Shown in pieces: positions 10,554 through 23,806 of a DNA stretch of 64,000 nucleotides. The stretch spans positions 45,680,821 through 45,744,820 of the forward strand of contig OX344750.2 of NCBI GenBank assembly GCA_947034885.2, written 5' to 3'. Position 1 is the stretch's first letter, and each line of letters opens with the position of its first letter. Under the pieces are notes generated by a model. That model was not told where the DNA came from. It saw nothing but the letters and a program-made list of their open reading frames with translations, and searched no databases. The translations under genes and the position numbers were made by a program. The stretch comes from Thuidium tamariscinum. Lineage: Eukaryota > Streptophyta > Bryopsida > Hypnales > Thuidiaceae.

Positions 10554-12049
10554 CCCTACCAGACAAATTACAGCAATACCAGACCCCAGCAATGTAAATG
10601 ACCAGAGTAGCAGCAGGACTATCTTAGGTCACAGGAACTGCCCCATCCAATTATCCAAAAGACAAGCTAACCAGGTATCCAAGGTTAATTGCAACTAAGT
10701 TAGATAACTTCACCCTGAAGTGCTCTGAATGATGTCCATATTCGGGACGATGAACAGAGGGCTTCAAGGCACTGTTTCATCCAATTAACTTCTCATTAAT
10801 CAAATGTAACACTTGGATCTAGAAAAGACAACCTTCCTTAATGGCCAAATTCATTAAAATCTGATAAATGATATATCTGTACAAAGCTATAAGCAAAAAT
10901 GTGCAAAAATTCAAAAAAGGATTGAGTTAGATCACTTAAAGCTTGCTCTGGTACATTTTCTTTGTATGGATCATGGTTAGGAATACATGAAAATAATTAG
11001 AGGACAGCACATGGCTGCTGATACCTGCGTACCAAACACAATATTTCGAGGCTCTGCTTGGCATGTCATTTTTGGGCCACAAAATTGTTCCTTTTTGTAA
11101 CCCAAACAAAGGGAAAATTTGCATTGCCATGTTGGAACAAATCTTTATACTTGAGACCAAAAAAAGTTTGAAATAACAAAAGGAAAACACAAGCAAATAT
11201 ATAAATATATATACACATACATACACCCCAATTCATTCATTCATGATGTAGCCCTGACTCTCCAGGGTGGAGTCGGTGAAGACTACTTATGCATGTGAGG
11301 TGCAAGTTATTGCTTGTTTTCCCAATTATTCAAGGTTGCACGTGACTACTGAACATGACTCCACACCAAGGAGTAAATTTGAGCCATCCCAACCTGGTCG
11401 AAGCTGAAGTGAAATACGAGTCCCAATTCATTACTACACTACGCTGCATCATCACCCATGGCTGGTGACAACTGAACTGCAACAACAGAAGAAACCAAAT
11501 CATGCTCTCAATCTGGTGAATAGATAAAACAAAAGCAACACAATACCAATCAGTGCAGAAGGTGACACCTCCTTCAGTTGGCTAACAAATTCCGCAGAGC
11601 TGCTGCCAAATCGGGGTCAGGGAAATCAATTGAACCCAGCTTAGAAGAGAATGAAGAGGAGCCAGGCAGGGGTTTGGATCGTGGACGGAGGCTGGGAGTT
11701 TTGGGAAGGGGGGGTGGGGTGGGCGGGGGGCTGCGATAACTTATTCATCATTTGCTTTTTTGTTTTTTGAAGCAATTGAAGCGGAATTTCATTGACAGGA
11801 GACAGACGGACATTCATCATTTGCACTCCCAGTTCTCCATTTGCAGCAACTCAGTGTTGTCAGCTGATTCTATGGCTTTAAACCCTTCAATTTTGGTATT
11901 GGCAAGTACAAATCATTTTGTCCTCTTGTGCAAATAATGCTTCATCAGTGGAGTCCTTCCCTGCTGCTCATGAGAGAAGAGCAGGCACACATAGAGCTTA
12001 GCTTAACCCCTCAGTGCGCAAGGGGGCTCAAAACAGTGGCCTCACATAG
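10554..12049. other. Gene-free stretch of mixed composition
   Basis: No gene is recognised. About 11220-11730 is GC-richer, with a G-rich run near 11705-11730. A short retroelement-tail-like segment follows at 11755-11798. Confidence 0.45.
11755..11798 (-). repeat. Retroelement 3'-tail-like segment
   Basis: Read on the minus strand it is TGTCAATGAAATTCCGCTTC then AATTGCTTC and an A-rich tail. The same motif, with different flanks and its own A-rich tail, recurs at 17641-17699, 42891-42950, 43711-43744 and 49186-49246. A conserved short motif ending in oligo-A at unrelated sites is typical of 5'-truncated LINE or SINE copies. The family is not identified. Confidence 0.5.
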
Positions 12050-12560
12050 TCTGGAAGTGCAATTCAAAGTGCTGCAATGTTTGCATCCAATGTCCAAATT
12101 CGGTCAAACTTGTTGGGAAAGTTGTGCATCTTAGTCTTATTTGTGTGGTACAATTTTCAGATCAATTCAAGATATATAGATTTTTTGAAAGCCAATCAAA
12201 GTTTACATGTTCAATTTGAGTCCACCAAATTGCACTTGATGGCTGCAACTTGGGGGGCTTGTATCTCCTTCATTTGATGTTTGTTTTCAATTAAAATTTG
12301 TTGGGTTATGTTCCTCTACATGTCTATTTCTTGTGGTCAAATTTTCATATCAATCCAAGTTGTTTTGAATGTTTGGGAGCAATTCAAAGTTCAAAAACTA
12401 GACATTTTTGGGATTAGAGAGAACTTTAATGGCTTGTTTCTTCTTCATACAATATTTGTTTCTAATAAAAAAAATTGAAAAGTTGTCCATTCTAGTCTTG
12501 TTTGTGTGGCTAAATTTCCATATCAATCCAAGAACTTATAGGTGACTGAGATGCATTTTA
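12050..12560 (+). repeat. Degenerate 180-bp tandem repeat, about three units
   Basis: The block GTTGTGCATCTTAGTC-TTTGTGTGG then AATTTTCAGATCAATTCAAG starts near 12120 and recurs near 12304 and 12482, a period of 178-184 bp. The spacers also align (GGAGCAATTCAAAGTT; ATGGCTTGTTTCTTCTTCAT). The units are strongly diverged. Confidence 0.6.
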
Positions 12561-12599
12561 GTAGGAGGTTCAATTGTAGATGTGTTTTTTGCACCCTTT

Positions 12600-12950
12600 T
12601 GCTAATTTTTTGACATTTCAAAGTCATATTGCAAATACAATGAATCCATTGAATGACATTTCTTTTTGCCAATGTATTTGTATGATGATTTCAAAGAACT
12701 TTTAGGTTTAAATTCTTTTCATTTGAGTAGGTTTAGAAATCAAATTCCACCTCTAAATGTGTTTTTAGGAAAATTTCAGCATCTCTTCGCAACACTATAT
12801 CATTATAATCTTGCAATCTATGTGGCCAAATGACTCCAAATTTGATCCACGTCATCTACAACGTGCATACTACAAGATTTTATGGTTGAGATTTTCATAG
12901 TTTAGTGACATGTAGACTTACAAGGCTTGAAAAACAATGATGTTTTTAAA
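12600..12950. mobile_element. Possible old TTAA-family fragment
   Basis: ATCTTGCAATCTATGTGGCC followed by ACTACAAGATTTTATGGTT resembles the interior of the 44011-44930 element (CAATCCGTACGGTCAAA...TACAAGATCCTACGGTT). No ends are visible. Confidence 0.35.
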
Positions 12951-14752
12951 TCCAAAAAAGCCTTGAGTTTTGAAGAATAAAACACCACTAATTACAACTA
13001 ATAAGAGTTTTTACTGTTAGAATAATAAAACATTGCTTGTATTGCATTTTGTTGGCAAGGGAAAGAGGATTCAAATGTGCCTTGGAGCATTTGCACCATT
13101 CTATAAACACATGGTTGGAAGGGCTCTTTATAAGCTCTTCATTCAACAATGTTAGCATATTAGTGCAAAGATGTGAGTCTACAAACCTTGAACCTAATTG
13201 TAGATATGTACCTACAACCATTTGAAGGTGTTTATATCATGTGTACCTATAATATGAAAAGAGTCTATAACATAAATACCTATAATATAGACACCTATAA
13301 CCGTTGGAGGTGTTTAATTAAAATATGGACTCTTTGGCTCATCGGCTCATAGATTCTATGCTCATATATTAGCACTTTTTGTTTCTCATTTAGTGGAATA
13401 ATTCATTGTAAGACTCTCCAAATAACCTCCATGTATGCAATTGTTGGAACCAACATTCTAGATTCTCGCTCTATTAATACAAAGGAAGTTGTGAATGTAA
13501 ATGATGGGTGGCAATAGCCAACTTAGAACAATAGAAAGGCCACTTACAAATTTGGGAGCCAAGTAGAGCCAATAAGGTTTTGGCAAGCTTATTGATAGGT
13601 CAAGGTTGGGAAAAATCAACCTTCTTTCAAAATAATGCCTTGCATAAGCCCTATAGTGTATCAATTTTGTAGAAAGTTGATGCTTACACTCTTAGCATGT
13701 ATTATTTGGCCCATGTATGCGTAATCTATGAATTTTCAAGTGTTATTTTTAGGCTTACCAAAAAACAAGAATAAGATCTTATAGACTATTGTGTTTTGAT
13801 TGTATACATCTTATATAATCAATATCTAAATTCTTGTTATTCTTTTGGGTCCAAACTTGTTGTTACATTTTGGGTGGTGTTGATTAAAGGTGAGAAATAG
13901 TTTGATCCTTCCTAGACTCTTGAGACTTTAGAATAATATCCATCTAGAAATGAAAAAAAATAATGTAAAATAAAAAAAATTACATGGTGTTAAAATCATT
14001 ATGATGGTATACAACAATTATGTGTTATACAAGTTACATTCAAAAATTGAATTTTTTTTCTAATTTATTATATTTAGCATATGATTACATTTGAATAATG
14101 AAATTACCATGTATTTAATGTTTTTGATTCAAAAAAGATAGTCATTCATCTAATTCACTTGGATTTATGAATAACATTTTGTTTTTAGGATGAAGATGTT
14201 ATGAAATCATACTCTTTTTAAATTGTGTAAAAATATGTGATCTTTGATGGTTCTCATAAATAAAGAGATATATCAATTCATCAAATTAAGAGTTAAAATT
14301 AAATATAGATATGACTCAAACATTGTTTTAACTAGATTTTATATTTTTAAACTACTTCAAATGCTATAAATTGGTATTCAAAATTGTTCTTTTGGTCTCA
14401 AATGTGGGCCTCGTACAAAAGGAATAAAATAATGAAGAGGAATACCAAAATTGTTCAAATTTTCATACTCAATAGTATTTTGGATGGAGTATTATAACTT
14501 TCTCATAAATTTGTCATTAAATTCATGTAAAGTGAAAAAATATAATTTGTAGGATACATTAAATGAATTTTAAAATGATAGTGTTTTTATAAGCCAATCA
14601 TTTTGGATAACCATATTAAAAATTTATTCAAGTGAACATACCTTATTTTTTAATTTATGAGTCTCAAATAGTGCAACACCTTTCCATACATTGTCACTTT
14701 TGTTTGTTTTATGTTGTTTTTCCGGAAAAAAAATTATAAAATGTATTCTTTC
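12951..14752. other. Gene-free AT-rich stretch
   Basis: No gene is found. Near 13206-13310 a short phrase (ACCTATAA...GGAGGTGTTTA) is repeated imperfectly. Otherwise nothing is recognised. Confidence 0.45.
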
Positions 14753-14756
14753 TTAA

Positions 14757-15626
14757 CCCTTAATCTAAACCCTAAATATCTATATTTGTCTATTGTTCGA
14801 GGAGTAGCTTTAAAGCCCAACAATTTTATAACTTTTGACTACATGATTAAAAAGTTATTGCATGATATGTGATTTTTGTTGTTTGGCGGGTAACTCAAAA
14901 AACTCCTTAAAGAAATAACTTTTTAAAATATAAACTTTTTAAATTCATTCTCTAGATTTATATAGACATGGGAAGTTTTGAATCATGACATTTGGTGATT
15001 AATGAGATGAAAGTTATGAGGAGTTTTTGTTTGTGGGTAGTGTTTAGGAAGTTATGGATTGTCTACACAAAAATAAACTTTGAAGTTCTTTATTTAATTA
15101 AATTTTTAATATTTTTGAAAAAAATTGTAGCATTAGGTGTAGATTATTTATTAAACATTATAATCATTGAAATTGGAAATTTTCAATTCAATAAATAAAT
15201 TTTTAACAATTTAGCATTTTGAATCATTCTATATTTCTTTCTACTTAATTTTTTTTGTACATGTTGTACAATTCCAAATGATTTGAAAATTTTCAAGCAT
15301 GTAGCCAACTTAAATTGAAGAATGAATCCAAGAACTAACAACCATTTTGGAATTTTTTTCATACAAATGTGACCTTATGAAGTATAGTTGCCCAAATTTC
15401 TATAGCAGTAAAAAGGATTTTTGTAACTTCAAACATTAATATCTTGCAATCTACATGGCGTGAATTTAAAAAAAAATTTATACATCTTTTTCAAACTAGC
15501 GCACTTAAAGATCCTAAAATTTATTTTATTCCAAAAATGTTTTTTTTCCTAAAATTTGGTAGTTGTCCAAGAAATGATAGTTTTGGTGTGGTTTTAGTGA
15601 AAACATAGTCAAAAACTTTTAAGGAT
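14757..15626 (+). mobile_element. TTAA-family element
   Basis: An 870-bp stretch flanked by TTAA (14753-14756 and 15627-15630) with decayed ends: CCCTTAATC on the left, and AACTTTTAAGGA on the right for the consensus CCTTTAGGGG. Its interior matches the palindromic element at 45063-46155 on the left (GAGTAGCTTTAAAGCCCAACAATTTT, TTATTGCATGATATGTGATTT). It matches the 3303-4250 and 16130-17065 copies further right. It lacks coding capacity. Confidence 0.65.
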
Positions 15627-16129
15627 TAATTTGACCTTTAGATTAATTTTCTCCTATTTTATTTTACTTACATAAAATTTAGCATTATTTTGAATTAATA
15701 CTACAATTCATTTTTGATTGAGTTAATTATTGAAATTTTCTATGGATTTGAATTAAGTCAAAAGATGACAAAGTTGTTACTCTTTTTTCTTAAAAATTTC
15801 TTTTTTATGAGTGACAACATACATCTAAAATTATATTATTTTTGTTGAAGTGTTCAAGAAATACTTATTTGAAACATTGCAGTGATTATTTATGAATTTA
15901 TTGATGATGAAAAGCCGCATAGACTTTCGCCAAGAATTCAAAATTGAAACATTCATATCTTACAAACTTTTAATTAAATGATTTAAAACAAATTCTTGAT
16001 TTTCACTAATAGTGAAAAAATTTGCAACTGTTTAGTTTTTAAAAAACATGACGTTGAAAGCATAACTATTCAAAAATTTCCTTCAATGGTTGTATGATAT
16101 ATATATGCTCAAGGCTCACACTTTCATGC

Positions 16130-17065
16130 TCACATACTATCATCATTTGCTAAATTTGGCAACATAGCAATTTGGAGTAGGTATGTGTGATTAGAGATTT
16201 CCATATTTCAAGCCCAAAATTTAAAAAGAAGGTGTGGATATATAGATAATCTTTCATGTGTACTAAAATTAGGTCATTTGAAAATATGAGTAAACAATTA
16301 TGGCCTATTAATGTTATTTTTATCATAAATGACCAATTTAAAAATGGATAGATTGGAAAATAAATCACTTTTTTCAAAAACTAAATTTGAAATTGGTTTT
16401 CTTCATTTATGTATGTATGGAAAGCTTTTAATCATTCCATTATGATCAACGAGTCAATAGTAATGAAGAATTGTGTTTGCAAGTAGTTATAGATTCTCTA
16501 TTCTAAAATAAACTTTAAAGTCCTTTATTTTACTCAATCTTCAATATTTTTTGGAAAAACAAAAATTAGAAGATGTAGATTGTTTATTACAACACTGCAA
16601 CCATTGAAGTTGACATTTTTCAATTCTATAAAAAAATTATTAACAATTTTGTATTTTGAATCATTTGCTACTTCTTTCGACTTACTATTTTTTTTCCCTA
16701 TATGTTGTACACTTTCAAATAAATTGAAATTCATTTAGGCAAAATACCCTACTTGGACTAAAAAATGAATCCAAAGAAGCACAATTTATTTGGACCATTT
16801 TTCATATGATTTCCCCCTTCTAAAAGGCATCTACCATGTTATCTGCAAGGTGAAAAAAAATTCTAACCATTCAAACAATAATATTTTACAATCAACACAA
16901 TGGAAAATTCTAAAAAGTATTCACTTGTTTTAAACCAATTTATTATAAGTTCCTACAATTATAAATCTCAAAAAATGTTTTTCTTTTTAAATTTGGTATT
17001 GGTACTCAAAATGATAGTTTTTTTAAACTATTTTTGGAATAAATATACTTAAGGAATTGAAGGGG
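16130..17065 (+). mobile_element. TTAA-family element
   Basis: Collinear with 46895-47702: AATTTGGAGTAGGTATGTGTG, CTTTCATGTGTACTAAAATT, ATTTGAAAATATGAGTAAA, and a terminal-half block with CTATATGTTGTACA. The right end AGGGG is followed by TTAA at 17066-17069. The left end near 16130 is eroded. Confidence 0.6.
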
Positions 17066-17069
17066 TTAA

Positions 17070-17883
17070 CTATTAGTTTTACCAATTTGGAATGTACTTA
17101 AAAGGGACTATACATAGTATTAGCCAATTGGGATTTGAACTAATAGGTAGGGATCTTAGTAGGTAAAAATCCAATTGGTTGTTATATTTCCATGTGGTAT
17201 GTATTCTCTTTGTATTCCAATCAGTGGAATTCTGTTGACCTTGGCAAGTAGGATTGCGGAATGAGAATTGCTGAGAAAACAGATTGTGAGAAAATATGAG
17301 AAGTTTAGGGATGTGTTTGGACATTATTGATAGAGTTATTGGGTGTATTAAATCCATTGGAAATGTGTATAAATGTATGAAGAAGTTGTGTGTGGGATAT
17401 TTTTTAGTGTAATTTTACTGAAATGTATGAGCTTTGTTGTCAGAATTAGGTGTGAATTAATTGTAATTGGATATTGGGATAATCAATTCTTTGAGAGGAT
17501 AAGTATGAAAATATTGGAAGTCAGTTTGAAAGATACTATTGGGATATGAATGTGAGAAGTTGGTCAATTAGAATGATTGGTGTATTTTAAGAAGCATATT
17601 GTTTATGAAATCAATTGGAAAAGATGATGTTGTTGATTGATGTTTTTTTGGTTTTGGTTTTGGTTTTTTGAAACAAATGAAATGGGATTTCATTGCAGCG
17701 AACTTGTTGATTGATGTTGAGCAACAAAAGTAGATCAATTGGAGTTTAAATTTTAATGTTGGCAATGATTTATTGGAGAAAAATTCAGTCAGAGTGAAGC
17801 AAAATCGAAGAAATTTACAAGATTTGTAAATGATTTAATGGTGATAAGTAGTTCCATAACTGTAGATTATTGAAATGTAGTAG
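17070..17883. other. Gene-free stretch
   Basis: No gene is found. It contains the retroelement-tail-like segment at 17641-17699. Confidence 0.45.
17641..17699 (-). repeat. Retroelement 3'-tail-like segment
   Basis: The minus strand reads CTGCAATGAAATCCCATTTC then ATTTGTTTCAAAAAACC and an AACCAA-type simple tail. It is the cleanest copy of the motif also seen at 11755, 42891, 43711 and 49186. The graded A-rich tail supports retroposition. Confidence 0.55.
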
Positions 17884-18177
17884 CATTACAAGAAATTTCA
17901 GCCCTTGGAAAGGCTGTGAGTTTTGGACCCCTCTAATGCAATTAGGGAGAAAATCCCAAGTAAAAAAATATTTATTATTTTTGAAAAATTCAAATCTGAC
18001 GTGGCACTACTAGTGCCATGTCAGCGCCACATCAGATTTTTAAATTATTTATTTAAAATTTATTATATATATATATATATTTTTTTAATTAATTTATTTT
18101 ATTTTCTGTATTTGCACTACGAGGGTCCTGAAAATGTAATGTTAACGGCCTTTTGTAGGGCTGGAACTTTTAAACAT
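17884..18177. mobile_element. MITE-A element, divergent copy
   Basis: The left end CATTACAAGAAATTTCAGCC faces a diverged complement on the right (GCCTTTTGTAGGGCTGGAAC before about 18177). The interior has the AT-rich core and a GACGTGGCACT/CAGCGCCACATCAG block like other copies. The termini are the most diverged of the nine. Confidence 0.5.
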
Positions 18178-21100
18178 TCACAATCTTGCAATTGACAAAT
18201 CTAAAGGATAAATTGTAGAATCCAATTTGAAGTATTTTACCTACTAGAGTTTGAACTCAACCTATAGGTGGTTTATTGTTAATAAAAAAATTATAAAACC
18301 TACTAATAAAGAAATCATTTGAAAGAAAATAAATTCAAATGAATGGATAGTGTCAGCAATGAAGGATTAATGAACAACCAATTGCATAAGGATTACGTAA
18401 AATTGATAGTCCAACAAATAAAAGTTCCTTGTTACTCTTCTAAATGCCAAGAAATACCAAAATGATCTTGATACTTTCATTTGTAGAAAAAAGGATTTTC
18501 TTTTAGTGGTTTTTGACATTGATATTAAAATTTGGCTTCTTCTCTTTTGGATAGCAACACCTTTATGCCTTCAACCATATTATTCAATTGAAATTTGTCT
18601 CTTATTGTTATTGTTAAACCATTAAAAAAAATTGGATTGCATTCAAAGTCAAAAGAGACTATAGATGATATGAACATACATATTTTTATTTCAATATAAA
18701 GAAACAAACAAAATTCTAAAATGCCCCAAATATGTGCATATATGATTGAATTTAGGCCCTCATGAATAAAGCCTATGCATTTTTGGCAAGAATATGTACA
18801 TGTTGTTTTAAGAACAAGTTACAATTTGATGTAATTGCCTTATGTCCTTGAATCCTACCAACCTCTTGAAATACCTTCTTTTTGTATGAATATGAATATA
18901 AGTAGCAAATGGACATGCTTGAATTTCTTTAATATGAACATGTGATAGTAAAGATTATAATATCTAGCATGCATTGAACTAATTTTTGAAAATATTTATT
19001 CTTGAATTTACAGAGTATATCAACTATACATGGTTGTATATTTTTGAATGGAAAGATGATATGTCTTTTGAAAGAATCAATTTTTTCAAAACCAAATTTG
19101 GATTAGAATTTAGTATATATATATATACATATATATATATATAAAAGTTATAATTTAAGAAAATAAAATATCTCTTAGATTACTATACATCTTTAAATAT
19201 AAAAATATAAAATAACCAAAATGAAACCAATTGGACTATAAACCAATTCAAAAATATAATCAATGTAAAATAAACCAATTGTAGATTTATAATCAATACC
19301 ATCTTCGCATTATCCTTACAATTTTTTGGAATCATCTTAGTTTCTTTGTAGTTTGATCTCTTGAATTGAATTTGCCAATACTAATACTTTGGAATTTATT
19401 CTAAAGATTCTATTTTAGCGCTTATTTATACTAAATATATTATTTAGTGGTAATTTTGCTTTTGATTGTGAAGTGTTTTTGTCTTATCTTCTTCCTAATA
19501 TTCTTTCCATCTACTTTAGAAACTTAATAATGTCATCAAGTTCATTGAAAAGGACACATTGAGACATTCCTTCATTCAATCAAATTATAGTGCTTTAAGA
19601 GCTTCAAGTCTTATAATAAAGTGAAAAATTTCCACTGAATATTGTAATTGCATATTAATTGGGTGGAAAATATTTCTAAAAGTAGTTGCCAAAAAATTTA
19701 GGAATATTGTTCCCTTGAAACCAAAATTTTCCTTATAGTGATAGAAAGAATTTGCCAAAAACCTTCTAATATTATTGTTTGATAAACCTTGTTCTTCAAG
19801 AAGAAATGATTTGGCAAAGATGTGTTGATTATATTCTATACTTAATAAGGTATACTCCAATCACAAAAGTTTGTCCAAAAGTTTTGTTCATTCATGTCCA
19901 TTTCTTACAAGACCTAGTTTTCTATTTTGATTTTGAATTTTACAAGTGTTGATATTTTACTCTATAATAACTTAAGTCAGAAAAGGTAACAATTTTCTTA
20001 ACAATCCCCCCAAATTTGCAACCAAAATTTGGACTAAACACATTTTGTTCCAATGACCTTTAGGGGTTAATAAATGGCTAAATGGATTTGATTGAGATGA
20101 TATTGTCAAAGTTTTGTTCATTTTTTACTTCTATGACTTTTGAACTTCTGTAACAATTAAAATCATGTCATTTAGAAAAATGAACTTAGCTTGTCTATAC
20201 AACTATTTTGAGCCTAAGGTCATCTTTAATACAAATTAACATTTTTGGAGTCAAATGATTTTCGAAATTAATAAGCCAATTTGCCAAAACTAAGGAAATT
20301 AAAACATGAAGATAGTCAAAATGTTGGAAAAAATACTTTTAAAATTTGATCCCACAACATCTACATTCTTTCATCTAACTTTTCTATAAAACAAAAATAC
20401 TCTAAAATGTAATGAGTTCATTGAAAGCCAACACTATCACTTTTGTATGCAATGAAGAAAAGTGTTCAACATCCAAGATTAATTAAAGGATTGCTAAAAG
20501 TTGAGGAAAACTATTTCACAATTTTTGAGTACTCAATAACTTACTAATAAAAAATAGACCAATGAACAAACCTTTTCAATTTAAAATAATTATTTGGAAA
20601 AAATGTGCAGACATTGACTTTAAGCTATGGGATATATATATACACATATAATTTAATTTTTTGAAAAAATAATGTAGATTTCATTAGGGTTTTATCCTTC
20701 ATAATCTTAATATAATTTTATCATATTACAATTATTTTTTGAGGCAATAAATTAATCAAGTTCTTAATGATTAAAGTATATATTAATCCATATTCTATAA
20801 TGCAACTTCTCATTTACAAGATTCTTTGATATATTAAGAAATTTACTTTGTTTGCATTCATTGGTTTATTGAATTTTCAAAAATCAATTAGCTACTTTGA
20901 ATACTAAAATATATATTGTAATGGAATATATATTTTAATCCACCTAAATTTTTGTATTCTCTTTGCAACCATTGCATCTACTAAAATGCATTGCATTAAG
21001 CCAAACACTCTACCATAGTTTGAATATGGCCTCATGCAAAAGCTATATGCTTAAGATGACAATGTTATAATTTTCAAAAACTCATTTCTAATTGTGAAAT

Positions 21101-23795
21101 AAAGACATTAATTGAAATGAAAATAATTAATTTATTGAGGGCAAATTTTATTTTTTTTAAATTTGAAAAAAAAATCCAATGTTTTTACTATACATATAAA
21201 TTTTGTTTCCATGCTCTTAGAAAAAATGCCTTAAAATATCTAAATATCATATAATGTCTCCATAACATCATTTTTGGTTGACAACTTGACATATCCATTT
21301 ACGTAAGAATTAAAAACTACACTATACTACATTTTCATTATGAATATAATTAGTTCAAACTAATATTAGTAATATTTTTAAATTGAATGTTGCTAATAGA
21401 ATAAAGGCTAAAAAATATTTAACCCAAGATTGCCTAAATGATTGAAAGTAGTTGATTACATACTTGTAAGAATTGAAATGAATCCATGATTTGAAAAAAG
21501 AAGTATACACTATGTTCAAGAAGTTTCCAAATTCAACATTTTTGAATGGTAAAATTTTGGAAGCCACTATAATTATACAACCTTAACAATGTATTTTCAA
21601 ACTTTATTTTGTAAAAACATAAAAACAATTTGGATTGTTTATCATACAATGGAAAAAGAATTAAAATTTCTATTCCAATTTGCAAAACCACATCTCAAAC
21701 ACCCCTTCCAGTTAAGATCTGTCCAATTTAGAGGGGATGGCCACTTATATCCCTAACTCACTAAAATATACTACCACTTAATCACAAGTCAAAGAACTTG
21801 CAAAAGCAATGAGTACTCAATCATTTATACAATGACTTGCTAATCCTGAGATAATATGTAGTGTAGAGGGGTTAGTGAGTAGTGACCCCTTCAAATATGG
21901 CTTATTTGAGGAGTGACAAAGTGAAGGTCAAGCGTGACATATACTAGAATTGATTGCTTATCATCCAAAAATTAGAAGAGAAGGGGTATTTAGAGGGGTG
22001 TAGGAGATCTAACTGTATATATTTTGTTCACTATATATACATCTATGGCCTCTATGATACAACAAGGAGAGTGTTTTTAAGTGTTATAATGTTTAATGTC
22101 ATTGTCATCTAGTAAATAAATTATTCATAATTTTTGAATTCTTTTAAGCATGTGGTGAATTCCATTGCACAAGGAAATAGAATAGAATCTTCTTTGGTGA
22201 GTAATGGCTAGGACAAAATTAAAGCAATTTTGAGGACTAATTTTTTTTTAAATTTGCAAAAATGTATTTTAAGGTGAAAACATGCCGAACTACTATTTTT
22301 TCTATTGTGATTTGTTTCAATCCAATTTAATGGTTAAAATTCAATTTCTTTGGATTTTCAAATTATACAAGATTTCAATGTACCAAAGAATGTATCATTT
22401 GAATATTGTATGCAAAAGTTACAAAGAATCAAAGTTTTTTTGATAGATGTTCTAAATTCATTTCTTCAAAAATAGTTACATATTGAATTAGAAACTAACT
22501 TAGTGTGAGCGCCTCACCAAGTGGTGCATTTGACTGTCTCTACCTTTTATGGAGATCAAATTGCCATACCTTAAACTATAAACATATGGTAGGAGCCATA
22601 TATATGATCTTATATTTTACTCTTAGATTACAAAGTATGTAGTAAAATATAGCAAGATTATACACTATTGGATTGAACCTTCAACAATCAACATCTTTGA
22701 CTTGGATGTTAATATTTTAATATTTGAACCTTACCACATTCACATATGGCACCATACATGTAGAATGTTTGGCCATTTTTGAACTTTTCAAACATCTAGG
22801 AGGTACAATAATGATTGAAATTTGAAGTGCTATGTGTTATGGGATTCATCTCAACATGAATACAAACTTTTGTTAATGCTATATATGTCAATTCATCCAC
22901 CTTGTAAGGTGGAGATACTTATAATGGATAACTTAAACATTTAAGCCTTTTGGATATGAAAAATTCATTGAAAAATTGAAGTCGATGTTTGTGGTAATAA
23001 AGACAAGGAAGAATGTAGAGAAGGAGTTTTTTCCCCTCAAGAATGAATATTTAATTCAATGTAAATGTGGGCTTTTCATTTGGATCCATCTTTATATCAC
23101 AACTTCACCTAAAACAATTAGCTTTGGAACCTTTTCCTAATCAAGGAAGGGAGAGAGATAAATGGATGAGAAGGTGCAAAGAGAGAATTTTTTTCAATAA
23201 ACAATACATCCAATTGTTGTTTACAATAAAGCACTCTATGAAGTCCTCATAGGGGATGTCCATTATGGACATGTCTATGTTGTAGCAAATATACAAAAAT
23301 AATCAAATTAGGCTTCTTAGACATGCGAGAGTTAACCCTTAATTGCTTAGTCAAAAAAAATTCGAGCAATTTTGAGGATTAACTATTGAATTTAACTTTC
23401 ATTTTTCAATGAAAAAAGTGCATGTTTGATTATTGAGAGGTCTTTATATATAGAGAGAGATAGAGAGAGAGAATATAAAGCTTGTCAATTACTTCATTTC
23501 TTGGCTTTATCCAAAGCTTGGGAATTTCACTTGATTTGAGATCTAAAAAATTGTACATATTCATTTTCTTTGAGATTGGTTCCAATGAAAAGCTTAAACT
23601 CTTTGCATGAATTTCTCTATTGCAAATTCAACATGCAAGTGTTCATTTGAAGCTATTTGTAATTTCTACTGATGTTTTTTCATGTGAAATTAAGTTTTTT
23701 GGAAGTGCATTATAGTGTGTGAATACTCTTTGTAGTTGTTCATGTTACCTCCTATCCCAAAAAACTTTTAAATGTAAATTTCTAAAACATTGTGG
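18178..23795. other. Long gene-free AT-rich stretch
   Basis: No gene can be supported in 5.6 kb. There are (AT)n tracts near 19116-19143 and an AG-rich simple repeat near 23449-23472. About 21700-22190 has a TATATATA-bearing stretch that might be part of a worn long terminal repeat, but no partner was found. Confidence 0.4.
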
Positions 23796-23806
23796 GCAAA
23801 GACAAC

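Noticed and set aside
11218-11260. Short tandem TTCATTCA and ACATAC runs as a possible CRISPR-like array
   Set aside because: They are simple microsatellites without spacers; CRISPR arrays are not expected in a plant nuclear genome.
21700-22190. Possible solo LTR with a TATATATA promoter-like run
   Set aside because: No matching second copy, no clear TG...CA ends and no target duplication were found.
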